A model generated the notes under the pieces. It was given only the letters and a program-made list of their open reading frames with translations. It was not told the DNA's origin and ran no database searches. 27,884 nt of DNA, taken from CAZRRV01 sp964602735 (lineage in GTDB: Bacteria > Bacillota > Clostridia > Oscillospirales > Acutalibacteraceae). Below, piece by piece: positions 1-7,113 of this stretch; position 1 is the stretch's first letter, and every line of letters starts with the position of its first letter. Both the position numbers and the translations under genes were made by a program. The stretch is taken from positions 1 to 27,884 of the forward strand of contig CAZRRV010000018.1 of the NCBI GenBank assembly GCA_964602735.1. Reading direction: 5' to 3'.

Positions 1-77
1 CGGCACTGCCGGACGCGCCGCGAATATAACCGCCGTAGGAAATTTTATTTTTTCTGCAATATTTTTCAAATTTACTG

Positions 78-106
78 TTGACATATCCGGCAAAGTATGA
101 TATAGT
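78..106 (+). promoter_or_regulatory. Sigma-70-type promoter of the metY leader
   Basis: TTGACA at 78-83 is a perfect -35 box. It is followed by a 17-bp spacer and TATAGT at 101-106 (5 of 6 to the -10 consensus). Transcription should start near 113, giving a leader of about 200 nt before metY, long enough to hold the small reading frame and hairpin described below. This is the best promoter match in the window. Confidence 0.8.
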
Positions 107-118
107 ATCAAACATAGC

Positions 119-151
119 ATATTAAACATATTAAAATAGTATGTTTTAATA
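119..151. promoter_or_regulatory. AT-rich repeated half-sites just downstream of the metY promoter
   Basis: ATATTAAA occurs at 119-126 and again at 128-135. Overlapping the second copy, TATTAAAA at 129-136 and TTTTAATA at 144-151 form an 8-bp perfect inverted repeat around a 7-bp centre. The block starts about 13 bp after the -10 box, a usual position for a repressor operator. It could equally be a weak hairpin in the 5' leader. No regulator is encoded nearby, so the binding protein is unknown. Confidence 0.4.
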
Positions 152-174
152 ACTCTTTGTGCGGAGGTGCGAAG

Positions 175-249
175 ATGAGAAACAATAATTTTCCGGCATA
201 TTTCGCGCCGATAGCGATAACGCTGGCGATTAACCGAATGTGCCGGTAA
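175..249 (+). CDS. 24-residue leader peptide upstream of metY
   Basis: A small frame starts at ATG 175 behind a strong ribosome binding site (GGAGGTG at 163-169, spacing 5). It reads MRNNNFPAYF and continues through a hydrophobic middle to a tail NRMCR and TAA at 247-249, 60 nt before metY. It has no recognisable domain. The Met-Cys codons at its end, directly ahead of a homocysteine-forming enzyme, suggest a regulatory leader peptide sensing sulfur amino acid supply. A strong SD on so short a frame is the main argument that it is translated. A small membrane peptide is the alternative. I do not know a named family for it. Confidence 0.6.
   Translation: MRNNNFPAYFAPIAITLAINRMCR
193..246 (+). 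promoter_or_regulatory. Extended RNA hairpin overlapping the leader peptide
   Basis: Nucleotides 193-202 pair with 237-246 as ten consecutive pairs (nine Watson-Crick plus one G-U). Inside, 206-209 pair with 225-228 and 213-216 pair with 221-224 around an ATAA tetraloop. The 3' arm contains the Met (238-240) and Cys (241-243) codons of the leader peptide, and the stem closes just before its stop. No U-tract follows, so it is not an intrinsic terminator. Coupling between leader translation and folding is a plausible inference. Confidence 0.6.
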
Positions 250-309
250 GCGGAAAACGGAGAAAAAATTAAATTATATTAAATAAAAAAATTTCAGGAG
301 GAAAAACAA

Positions 310-1614
310 ATGTCCGATATTCATAATCCCAAAAACTGGAGCTTTGAAACCAAACAGCTGCACATAGGGCAGGAAAACGCCGATCCCACGACCGACGCAA
401 GGGCGGTGCCGATATATGCGACAACATCTTATGTGTTCCACAATTCCGAGCACGCCGCCGACCGTTTCGGTCTGCGCGACCCGGGGAATATTTACGGCAG
501 GCTTACGAATCCCACCGAGGATGTATTCGAGCAGAGGATTGCGGCGCTGGAGGGCGGTGTCGCGGCGCTCGCCACGGCGTCCGGCGCGGCGGCCATAAAC
601 TATACCCTTACGGCGCTGGCCAAAAACGGCGAGCACATTGTGTCGTCGAAGACGATTTACGGCGGCACCTACAATCTGCTGGCGCACACGTTGCCGCTCA
701 CGGCGGGAATTACCACCACCTTTGTGGATCCCGATGAAGACGGCGCGTTCGAGTCGGCGATCAGGGAAAACACCAAGGCGATTTTTATCGAAACGCTCGG
801 CAACCCGAATTCCAATATTATCGACATCGAGGAAGTTGCGGCGATCGCCCATAAACACGGCATTCCGCTTGTGATCGATTCTACGTTTGCCACGCCGTAC
901 TTAATCCGGCCGATAGAATACGGCGCGGACATAGTGGTTCATTCGGCCACGAAATTCATAGGCGGCCACGGCACTGCAATCGGCGGCGTTATCGTCGACG
1001 GCGGCAATTTCGACTGGAAAGCCTCGGGCAAATATCCGTGGATTTCCGAACCCAACCCGAGTTATCACGGCATATCGTTCGCCGACGCGGCGGGCGCCGC
1101 GGCCTTCGCGACCTATATCCGCGCCATACTTCTCCGCGATACGGGTTCGACCCTTTCCCCGTTCCATGCGTTCCTGTTCTTGCAGGGCCTCGAAACGCTG
1201 TCGCTGCGCGTGGAACGGCATGTTGAAAACGCGATTAAAATCGTCGACTACTTAAACGCCCATCCGCAGGTGGAAGCCGTGCATCATCCCTCTCTGGAAA
1301 GCGAACCGAGCCACAGGCTTTACAAAAAATACTTCCCGAACGGCGCGGGTTCGATATTTACGTTTGAGATCAAAGGAGACGCGGCTACGGCGAAGAAATT
1401 TATCGACAATCTCGCGATTTTCTCGCTGCTCGCCAACGTCGCGGATGTGAAATCGCTCGTAATTCACCCCGCGAGCACAACGCATTCCCAGCTTACCGAC
1501 GAAGAACTCGCGGATCAGGGTATAAAGCCGAATACAATCCGCCTTTCGATAGGAACCGAAAACGTAAACGATTTAATAGCCGCGCTCGACGACGCTTTCA
1601 AAGCGGTAAAATAA
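310..1614 (+). CDS. metY: O-acetylhomoserine sulfhydrylase (MetY)
   Basis: This cytoplasmic PLP enzyme condenses O-acetylhomoserine with sulfide to give homocysteine and acetate, the direct-sulfhydrylation branch of methionine synthesis. The 434 residues match the usual family length. Visible signatures are FETKQLHIGQ at the N-terminus, the SKTIYGGTYNL loop (about 113-123), the cofactor aspartate in VIDSTFATP (D190) and the PLP lysine in HSATKFIGGHG (K215), followed by the VKSLVIHPASTTH substrate-loop region typical of MetY. The start ATG has AGGAGG eight bases upstream. It is monocistronic by appearance, with its own promoter, a structured leader and an intrinsic terminator. Cystathionine gamma-synthase is a related alternative, but the length and the insertion after the PLP lysine favour MetY. 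Confidence 0.93.
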   Translation: MSDIHNPKNWSFETKQLHIGQENADPTTDARAVPIYATTSYVFHNSEHAADRFGLRDPGNIYGRLTNPTEDVFEQRIAALEGGVAALATASGAAAINYTLTALAKNGEHIVSSKTIYGGTYNLLAHTLPLTAGITTTFVDPDEDGAFESAIRENTKAIFIETLGNPNSNIIDIEEVAAIAHKHGIPLVIDSTFATPYLIRPIEYGADIVVHSATKFIGGHGTAIGGVIVDGGNFDWKASGKYPWISEPNPSYHGISFADAAGAAAFATYIRAILLRDTGSTLSPFHAFLFLQGLETLSLRVERHVENAIKIVDYLNAHPQVEAVHHPSLESEPSHRLYKKYFPNGAGSIFTFEIKGDAATAKKFIDNLAIFSLLANVADVKSLVIHPASTTHSQLTDEELADQGIKPNTIRLSIGTENVNDLIAALDDAFKAVK

Positions 1615-1637
1615 TCGCAGCTCTTTCAACCGCACAC

Positions 1638-1686
1638 AGAGCCGCCCGATCATTGCGAAAAGCATTGACAGCGGCTCTTTTTTGTT
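1638..1686 (+). terminator. Intrinsic terminator of metY
   Basis: AGAGCCGC at 1638-1645 pairs perfectly with GCGGCTCT at 1671-1678, followed at once by a T run to about 1683. The loop is long (25 nt). It lies 24 bp after the metY stop and fits a Rho-independent terminator. Confidence 0.75.
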
Positions 1687-1702
1687 ATATTATTAGATTA
1701 AG

Positions 1703-1875
1703 GGCAACACCGCAGAAAGACCCTGCGTCAGATGCGCCGTCGGATTTTTCGTTAGACGGAACAAAAAGCGCAGGGAATACTTTCCTGTATTTCCGGGCAT
1801 TTTTGTGAAATATAACGGAAAACTGCCGGGCAAATGGCGTGCAAAGCGATCGGGCGGTCATTATGCGGTGTTGGC
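1703..1875 (+). mobile_element. MITE-like element, copy A (full length)
   Basis: This 173-bp non-coding stretch matches the reverse complement of 5148-5319 over its whole length, with conserved blocks such as CGGATTTTTCGTTA, GGGAATACTT, TTTCCGGGCAT and GAAATATAACGGAAAA. The ends are near-inverted repeats (GGCAACACCGC and GCGGTGTTGGC). There is no ORF and no clear target duplication, so it behaves like a short non-autonomous element. It ends 30 bp before the next start codon. A -10-like TATAAC (1811-1816) is conserved between the two full copies. Confidence 0.7.
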
Positions 1876-1905
1876 TAGGAAAATTCGGTTCGGGGAGGCG
1901 CGGCT

Positions 1906-3297
1906 ATGGTAAAGAAAACAATCCGCGTGATCACGGCGCTTGTTTGCCTGTGTATGACTGTCTCGGCGCCGATTGCCGCCCTGGGAGCGGAGGCGGCGGT
2001 TTCGGTTCATATTACCGGAACTTATACGCAAAGCGAAGCGAGAACGATGCTCGAAATGATAAACAAATTCCGCGCGGACGAAAACGAGGCGTGGTACTGG
2101 AACGAAGACAGTACCGATAAAGTATATCCCGGTAATAAGGAGCCGTTAAAATACGATTACGGTCTCGAACAGATAGCGAAACAGCGGGCCGCGGAAATTG
2201 CGCTGTCGTTCGGGCATACCCGCCCCGACGGGGAGAGCTGCTTTACCGCCGCCGACGAATCCGGCAATTTCGCCGACGGAGAGAATATCGCGGCGGGCAC
2301 CGGCGCCGTATTTTCATCGGCATCCGCGGTTTTTACCGCCTGGCAGGAGAAGGATCAAAAATACGACGGGCAGGGGCACAGAAGGAATATGCTGGCCGCG
2401 TTCAAGAGTGTGGGAATAGCGGGTTTCAGGGCAAACGGCTGTTATTACTGGGTGCAGGAGTTCGGCTGGGACGAACCCGACGCCGTCGCGGATAAAGGAG
2501 CCGATAACTCGGGCCGGAGTGTAACGGTGGAAATTCTCCCGTCGCGGGTCAAACGGAGTACCGTAACCCCGCCGAACGAAATTTCGCTTCCGTTGGGTCA
2601 AAGCACCTCGCTGCCGCAGATTGCGGTCAGCATCGGCACCGACGAATCGCTCCCCGCAACATGTATGTGCGCCGCCGATGTGGCATGGGAGGCGGGCGGT
2701 GACGCCGTATCCGTCAGCGGGAAAACGGTAACCGCGCGGAAAATCGGCTCCGCCACGCTGAAAGCCTCGTTTTTGGGGCACAGTATCACCTGTACGGTTC
2801 GTGTGATCTGCAAAAACCACAGCTGGACAGACTGGAGCAACACAAAAGCCGCCACCTGCACCGTCGACGGGCAGGACAGCCGGCATTGCACGGTATGCGG
2901 GGTTACGGAAACACGCCCGGTAAAAGCGGCGGGGCATAAATTCGGCGAGGCGGTTGTGATAAAAGAGGCCACGGAGACCGAGGACGGACTGTCGCGCAGG
3001 AAATGTTCCGTATGCGGGTTCGAGGAAGACACAATAATACCCCGGCTTTCCGGCGGTACGCCCGGCGCGGAACCGGGGAACGTGTCCGCCGCGGGTTCGG
3101 AACTGCCCGGCGGCGAAAATTCCGATGTTCCCGTCAGTTCGGACAGTTCGGACGATCCGGAGAACGGATCGCCGTCGGTCGTCGGCCGTCCGCGCGCCCG
3201 TCGCGCCGCGGCTGTAACGGTATCGGTCGCGGCCGGGGGAGCCGCCGTTGCCGCCGCGGTTTTTGTAATCCGCGGAATAAAAATAAAGAAAAAATAA
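1906..3297 (+). CDS. Secreted CAP-domain protein with Ig-like and CxxC-repeat modules
   Basis: The protein begins with a signal peptide (about 1-29, ending AALGAEA). A CAP/SCP-like domain spans about 43-190: its signature residues are H104 in FGHTRPDG, E126 in GENIA and H158 in GHRRNML. A BIG2-like Ig fold follows (about 207-300), then two HxW...CxxC modules (about 304-378) resembling zinc-ribbon-like repeats of clostridial surface proteins. The end is an acidic Ser/Pro linker, one membrane helix and a KIKKK tail, so it is probably anchored by the helix rather than by sortase. The start has GGGGAGG upstream. CAP domains in Bacillota are secreted with mostly unknown function. A flavoprotein gene follows after 18 bp. 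Confidence 0.85.
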   Translation: MVKKTIRVITALVCLCMTVSAPIAALGAEAAVSVHITGTYTQSEARTMLEMINKFRADENEAWYWNEDSTDKVYPGNKEPLKYDYGLEQIAKQRAAEIALSFGHTRPDGESCFTAADESGNFADGENIAAGTGAVFSSASAVFTAWQEKDQKYDGQGHRRNMLAAFKSVGIAGFRANGCYYWVQEFGWDEPDAVADKGADNSGRSVTVEILPSRVKRSTVTPPNEISLPLGQSTSLPQIAVSIGTDESLPATCMCAADVAWEAGGDAVSVSGKTVTARKIGSATLKASFLGHSITCTVRVICKNHSWTDWSNTKAATCTVDGQDSRHCTVCGVTETRPVKAAGHKFGEAVVIKEATETEDGLSRRKCSVCGFEEDTIIPRLSGGTPGAEPGNVSAAGSELPGGENSDVPVSSDSSDDPENGSPSVVGRPRARRAAAVTVSVAAGGAAVAAAVFVIRGIKIKKK

Positions 3298-3315
3298 TTT
3301 TTCGGAGGTGCCGCC

Positions 3316-3942
3316 ATGCAAAGCGGAGCGAATGTTAAAACCGCCGGGGAGGTGTATCGCCGGCTGTCGTACGGGCTGTTTGTCCTCACCACCCGCGACG
3401 GGAAAGACAACGGCTGTATAGTGAATACGGTATCGCAGGTGGCGAGCGCGCCGGAGCGCATATGCGTATCGGTAAACAAATCGAACTATACCTGCGAAAC
3501 CGTTATGAAAACCGGGATTTTCAACGCCTGCATACTTTCCGCCGATGTGCCTTTTTCCGTATTTACCCGTTTCGGATTCCAAAGCGGGAGAACGGTTGAC
3601 AAATTCTCCCGTTTCGACGCGGCAAAGCGCTCCGAGAACGGACTTTTATATCTTACCGAATTTTCCAACTCATATATTTCCGCGAAACTTTGCGCCGCCG
3701 TCGACTGCGGGAGCCATATGCTGTTCGTAGGCGATGTTACCGGAGCGGAGGTACTGAACGGCGAAGCGAGCGTTACCTACGCCGATTATTTCGCGAAAAT
3801 CAAGCCGAAGCCCGCCCCGCGCGAAAAGAAAGGCTTTGTTTGCAAAATCTGCGGCTACGTGTACGAAGGCGACGAACTTCCGCCGGATTTCATATGCCCC
3901 GTGTGCAAACATCCGGCGGAGGATTTCGAGCCGATTGTATGA
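3316..3942 (+). CDS. hrb: Flavin reductase-rubredoxin fusion (high-molecular-weight rubredoxin type)
   Basis: Residues about 5-165 form an FMN-binding flavin reductase-like domain (start KTAGEVYRRLSYGLFVLTT; the NTVSQVASAP stretch is typical). Residues 173-208 form a rubredoxin-like iron site with cysteines C176, C179, C194 and C197. Only 14 residues separate the two CxxC pairs, as in rubrerythrin-type rubredoxins, not the roughly 29 of classical ones. In Moorella-type Hrb this architecture passes electrons from NAD(P)H to a flavodiiron protein for O2 or NO reduction. No flavodiiron partner is in the window. The SD GGAGGTG is 5-6 bases before ATG. The 18-bp gap to the CAP gene suggests co-transcription. 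Confidence 0.87.
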   Translation: MQSGANVKTAGEVYRRLSYGLFVLTTRDGKDNGCIVNTVSQVASAPERICVSVNKSNYTCETVMKTGIFNACILSADVPFSVFTRFGFQSGRTVDKFSRFDAAKRSENGLLYLTEFSNSYISAKLCAAVDCGSHMLFVGDVTGAEVLNGEASVTYADYFAKIKPKPAPREKKGFVCKICGYVYEGDELPPDFICPVCKHPAEDFEPIV

Positions 3943-3975
3943 CCGCGCGGCGCATAAAACCTTACGGCGAAAAAG

Positions 3976-4001
3976 CGCCCTCCGTGTTAAGACGGAGGGC
4001 G
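3976..4001. terminator. Bidirectional terminator between convergent genes
   Basis: CGCCCTCCGT (3976-3985) and ACGGAGGGCG (3992-4001) form a perfect 10-bp stem with a 6-nt loop. Read on the - strand, the stem is followed closely by a run of five T, a good terminator for the transporter pair. On the + strand only GTTTG follows, so termination of the rubredoxin gene is weaker. Confidence 0.75.
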
Positions 4002-4019
4002 TTTGCGCGTGTTCCGCGA

Positions 4020-4580
4020 CTATTTGAATTTGAAAATTATTCCGACGGCGGCGGCCGCGGCAAGCCATATTAACGGGTGCAGTTTGTTAAGCTTTTTTAT
4101 TCTCATCAGGGCGAAAAGCGCGGCCGCTAAAATTATCTGAGGGAAGTGCGGCGTGAACGTCGATCCCTCGACGGTGTAAAGCGACATTCCGAACAGCCCT
4201 ATAACCGACGATGCGACAAGCCCCGTTACGGCGGGTCTTATCCCGTAAAACGCCGCGTTTACGATGCGGTTCCGGCGAAAGCTCCGCAGGAAACGGGCGA
4301 TTATCAAAATAATTATTATGCTGGGCGTGATAAGCCCGAGCGTCGCGATTATTCCTCCGGGAATTCCGGCGGCGTGGTACCCCGCGTATGTCGCCATATT
4401 TATCCCGATCGGGCCGGGCGTACCCTCGCTTATGGCCACAAAATCCGCCAGTTCCCGTTCGGTATACCATCCGTAGGGCTTGCGCGCGATTTCCGTCAGA
4501 AACGGCAGTGTGGCGGGGCCTCCGCCTATCGCGAACAACCCCGTTTTGAAAAACTCGAAGAACAGCAGCAGATATGTCAT
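4020..4580 (-). CDS. Chromate transporter family, half-size subunit (second of pair)
   Basis: This 186-residue membrane protein has a single CHR domain: FKTGLFAIGGGPATLPF near the N-terminus, then SEGTPGPIGINMATYAGY and GIPGGIIATLGLITPS, followed by hydrophobic helices. Short-chain CHR proteins are usually encoded as adjacent pairs that work together. Here the start overlaps the stop of the upstream partner by 4 bp (ATGA), indicating translational coupling. The family is named for chromate efflux, but the natural substrate in anaerobes is often unknown and no chromate-response gene is nearby. The gene ends in front of a good intrinsic terminator. Confidence 0.88.
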   Translation of the reverse strand: MTYLLLFFEFFKTGLFAIGGGPATLPFLTEIARKPYGWYTERELADFVAISEGTPGPIGINMATYAGYHAAGIPGGIIATLGLITPSIIIILIIARFLRSFRRNRIVNAAFYGIRPAVTGLVASSVIGLFGMSLYTVEGSTFTPHFPQIILAAALFALMRIKKLNKLHPLIWLAAAAAVGIIFKFK

Positions 4581-5128
4581 TCCGGTTTTCTCCCCTTTAT
4601 TTTAAGAGAGTAAACCGCGCCGAGTACGGCCGAGACGATTACGATTATTATCGACGGAACCTTAAAGAAAAGCGCCGCCGCAAGCGCCGCGACAAAAAGC
4701 ACGGCGCAGAAAGGGTCGACCGCGCTTTTGCGCAGTAGTGTTATAACCGTGTTCGCGAGCAGGGCGCACACCCCCGCGCGGATCCCCGCGAGCGCGTAAT
4801 TCAAATAAACATTGCTCATGATCCCCGACAGCACAGACGCCACAATCAGTATTATCACAACCGACGGGAACACCACTCCAAGGGTCGCCGTTATGCCGCC
4901 CGCCACACCGGCCTGCGAGTAGCCGATAAAAGTCGCGGTGTTTACGGCTATTATGCCGGGCGTGCACTGCCCTATCGCGTAATAATCGAGCAGTTCGTCC
5001 TCGGTTGTCCAGCCGCGCTTATCCGCCAGTTCGTATTTAAGCATGGGCAGCATTGTCAGCCCTCCGCCGAATGTGCATACCCCGATCTTCGCGAACACCA
5101 GAAACAATGAACATAATTTTTTAATCAT
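4577..5128 (-). CDS. Chromate transporter family, half-size subunit (first of pair)
   Basis: The protein has 183 residues from MIKKLCSLF. CHR-domain signatures are FAKIGVCTFGGGLTMLP, QCTPGIIAVNTATFIGY and GVAGGITATLGVVFPS. The frame stays open upstream to 5155, but that extension runs into the repeated element at 5148. The ATG at 5128 has GGAGAAG about five bases upstream, so it is the better start. It is coupled to the second subunit by a 4-bp overlap. Its promoter must lie in or beyond the MITE-like element, which abuts the gene with only 19 bp between. Confidence 0.88.
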   Translation of the reverse strand: MIKKLCSLFLVFAKIGVCTFGGGLTMLPMLKYELADKRGWTTEDELLDYYAIGQCTPGIIAVNTATFIGYSQAGVAGGITATLGVVFPSVVIILIVASVLSGIMSNVYLNYALAGIRAGVCALLANTVITLLRKSAVDPFCAVLFVAALAAALFFKVPSIIIVIVSAVLGAVYSLKIKGRKPE

Positions 5129-5147
5129 AGCTCTTCTCCGAATAACC

Positions 5148-5319
5148 GGCAACACCGTCGGGTGACCGCCCGACGGCTTTACACGTCATCTGCCGGCATT
5201 TTTCCGTTATATTTCAAGGGAATGCCCGGAAATACTGGGAAGTATTCCCCCGCTTTTCGCTTTTTCTTAACGAAAAATCCGGCGGCGCGTCTGACGCCGG
5301 GTCTTTATGCGGTATTGTC
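5148..5319 (-). mobile_element. MITE-like element, copy B (full length, inverted relative to copy A)
   Basis: This 172-bp sequence aligns end to end with the reverse complement of 1703-1875. Its termini GGCAACACCG and CGGTATTGTC are near-inverted. At the chromate-gene end it carries a perfect 8-bp hairpin, CCGTCGGG (about 5155-5162) with CCCGACGG, which has decayed in copy A. It fills nearly half of the 356-bp gap 5129-5484. The rest holds only the promoter of the next gene. No ORF is present. Confidence 0.7.
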
Positions 5320-5431
5320 AAATGTTTTTACCGCGTTTATTGTACCATTGTGAAAGCGAAAAAGCAAGTGCGGCGCGCTAATCGGGGCAGTCCGACCGGG
5401 AACCGAAAAGCGCGATTTTTCGCCGTTTGTA

Positions 5432-5461
5432 TTGCATTTTCCCGGCGGAATATGGTATAAT
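5432..5461 (+). promoter_or_regulatory. Extended -10 promoter of the DUF362-ECF run
   Basis: TATAAT at 5456-5461 is a perfect -10 box with an upstream TG (5453-5454), giving an extended -10. TTGCAT at 5432-5437 is an acceptable -35 with an 18-bp spacer. The leader would be about 17 nt, with GAGGTGAA as ribosome binding site for the CDS at 5485. Confidence 0.8.
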
Positions 5462-5484
5462 AAAAAGCGTGAGGTGAAGTTTTT

Positions 5485-6501
5485 ATGAAAAAGAGATCGG
5501 CTGTTATGGCGCGGCTGTTGCTGGCACCGCTGCTCATACCCGCGGGTTGCGCGGGCGGCGTGTCGCCCGGGGCCGTCGGTTCTTCGGGCGGAGACGGAAC
5601 CGGCGGGGCGAAACCGACGGTATATTTTACCTCAAACATCAGCGCCGATGGCATGATGGCGGTTTATAAGGCGATGGCGTGGCAGCCCGTCGGCAAAGTT
5701 GCGGTTAAACTTTCCACCGGCGAACCCCCGGCAAGCAACTATCTGCGGCCGGAGCTTATCGCGGATGTCGTTAAAGCCGTAAACGGGACGATAGTCGAAT
5801 GCAACACGGCATACGGGGGATCGCGCGGGAAAACCGCGGAGCATTACAAGGTTGCCGAAGAACACGGCTTTACCGAAATCGCCGATGTACAGATTCTCGA
5901 CGAAGACGGCGTAACGGCGCTGCCGGTAAAAGGCGGCAGGGTGCTTAAAGAAAACTTTGTCGGCGCCGCGTTTGAAAATTACGATTCCTGCCTTGTGCTT
6001 TCGCATTTCAAGGGTCACACCATGGGAGGATTCGGCGGAGCGATTAAAAATATTTCCATCGGGCTCGCCTCGAGTGAAGGGAAAGCCTGGATCCACAGCG
6101 GAGGCAAAAGCAAAAAGCGCATTTTCGGAAATCAGGACAGATTTTTGGAATCCATGGCCGAGGCGGCAAAATCGATCGTCGATTACCTCGACGGCGGCCG
6201 GAAAATCGCCTATATAAATGTTATGAACCGCCTTTCGGTCGACTGCGACTGCGTGGGCAACCCCGCGGAGCCGGAAATGCGCGATGTCGGGATCCTCTCC
6301 TCGCTCGATCCGGTGGCGCTCGATCAGGCGTGCGTCGATCTGGTCTATGCGCAAAAAGACGGCGAGGGTAAAGCTCTCGTAAAACGGATAGAAACCCGTC
6401 ACGGGCTGCATACCCTCGAACATGCCGAAGAGATAGGACTCGGAAACAGAAGCTATACATTGGTAAATATCGACGAATCGGGGAACGAAAATGGCAGATA
6501 A
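5485..6501 (+). CDS. DUF362 family protein with lipoprotein-like N-terminus
   Basis: This is a 338-residue protein. Residues 1-21 look like a signal peptide ending IPAGC (C22, an imperfect lipobox because the -3 residue is Pro), then a Gly/Ser linker, so membrane-tethered export is likely but not certain. The rest matches DUF362: the VAVKLSTGEP start, a conserved central GHTMGGFGGAIKNISIG stretch, two nearby cysteines (DCDC) and a DVGILSSLDPVALDQAC motif. DUF362 is often associated with iron-sulfur proteins, but the C-terminal ferredoxin domain found in many relatives is absent. Its function is unknown. Its last codons overlap the ECF S-component start by 11 bp, indicating coupled translation. 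Confidence 0.85.
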   Translation: MKKRSAVMARLLLAPLLIPAGCAGGVSPGAVGSSGGDGTGGAKPTVYFTSNISADGMMAVYKAMAWQPVGKVAVKLSTGEPPASNYLRPELIADVVKAVNGTIVECNTAYGGSRGKTAEHYKVAEEHGFTEIADVQILDEDGVTALPVKGGRVLKENFVGAAFENYDSCLVLSHFKGHTMGGFGGAIKNISIGLASSEGKAWIHSGGKSKKRIFGNQDRFLESMAEAAKSIVDYLDGGRKIAYINVMNRLSVDCDCVGNPAEPEMRDVGILSSLDPVALDQACVDLVYAQKDGEGKALVKRIETRHGLHTLEHAEEIGLGNRSYTLVNIDESGNENGR

Positions 6502-7072
6502 GCCGAAAATAAACACAGCCGTAAAGAATATCACCCTTGCCGCCATGTTCATGGCGATTGGCATAGTGCTGCCGATATTTACGGGTCATATTAAGGCAAT
6601 CGGCAAAATGCTGCTGCCTATGCATTTTCCCGTGTTCCTGTGCGGACTTATATGCGGTTGGCAGTACGGCGCGGTAATCGGATTTATACTGCCGCTGCTG
6701 CGTTCGGTGATGTTCGGTATGCCGCCGCTGTACCCCAGCGCAATTGCCATGTCGGTTGAACTGCTGACCTACGGGCTGGTCTCCGGGCTTATGTACGGGC
6801 ATGTGCGCCGGCAGAACATAGCGACGCTTTACCTCTCGCTCGTGACGGCGATGGTAGCGGGCCGCGCCGTGTGGGGCGCCGCGGAAATAATTCTGCTCGG
6901 TGTGAAGGGCAACACTTTCACATGGAGCGCGTTTCTGTCCGGAGCGGTATTAGATGCCGTACCCGGCATAGTTATGCAGTTGATACTTATACCCGCTATT
7001 ATGGCGGTGCTGAATAAAATCGGGCTTGTAAAATTCCGCGGCGAGAAAAAGTCTGCGGAGGCCGGCGAATAA
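6491..7072 (+). CDS. ECF transporter S component, substrate unknown
   Basis: This 193-residue integral membrane protein has about six hydrophobic segments. The first helix holds an AxxxA pattern (LAAMFMAIG), used by S components to dock with EcfT. It is followed by LLPMHFPVFLCGLICG and GFILPLLRSVMFGMPPLYP, the recognisable signature of this ECF S subfamily. S components capture a vitamin or related small molecule and share an EcfA-EcfA'-EcfT energising module. That module is not in this window, so a group II system with a module elsewhere is expected. Substrate specificity cannot be read from sequence alone. Translation is coupled to the DUF362 gene upstream. Confidence 0.9.
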   Translation: MADKPKINTAVKNITLAAMFMAIGIVLPIFTGHIKAIGKMLLPMHFPVFLCGLICGWQYGAVIGFILPLLRSVMFGMPPLYPSAIAMSVELLTYGLVSGLMYGHVRRQNIATLYLSLVTAMVAGRAVWGAAEIILLGVKGNTFTWSAFLSGAVLDAVPGIVMQLILIPAIMAVLNKIGLVKFRGEKKSAEAGE

Positions 7073-7113
7073 CCGCGGCAGCGGAAATTCCTACGGGACG
7101 GGGATGTGTTTGA

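Noticed and set aside
1..81. Possible 3' end of a gene entering from the left edge
   Set aside because: All three + frames are short and without recognisable sequence before stops; too little is visible to call a gene.
120..310. SAM (S-box) riboswitch upstream of metY
   Set aside because: The conserved S-box core and terminator/antiterminator pair were not found; the structured part instead coincides with the leader peptide.
1703..1875. CRISPR or tandem repeat array
   Set aside because: The repeats are three dispersed copies with terminal inverted repeats, with no regular spacers; no cas gene is present.
2314..3582. 422-codon - strand frame opposite the CAP-protein and rubredoxin genes
   Set aside because: It is antisense to two clearly recognisable genes, is Arg-rich with no domain, and is typical of high-GC shadow frames.
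5129..5155. Nine-codon N-terminal extension of the first chromate-type subunit
   Set aside because: It overlaps the MITE-like element and lacks an SD, whereas ATG at 5128 has a good one.
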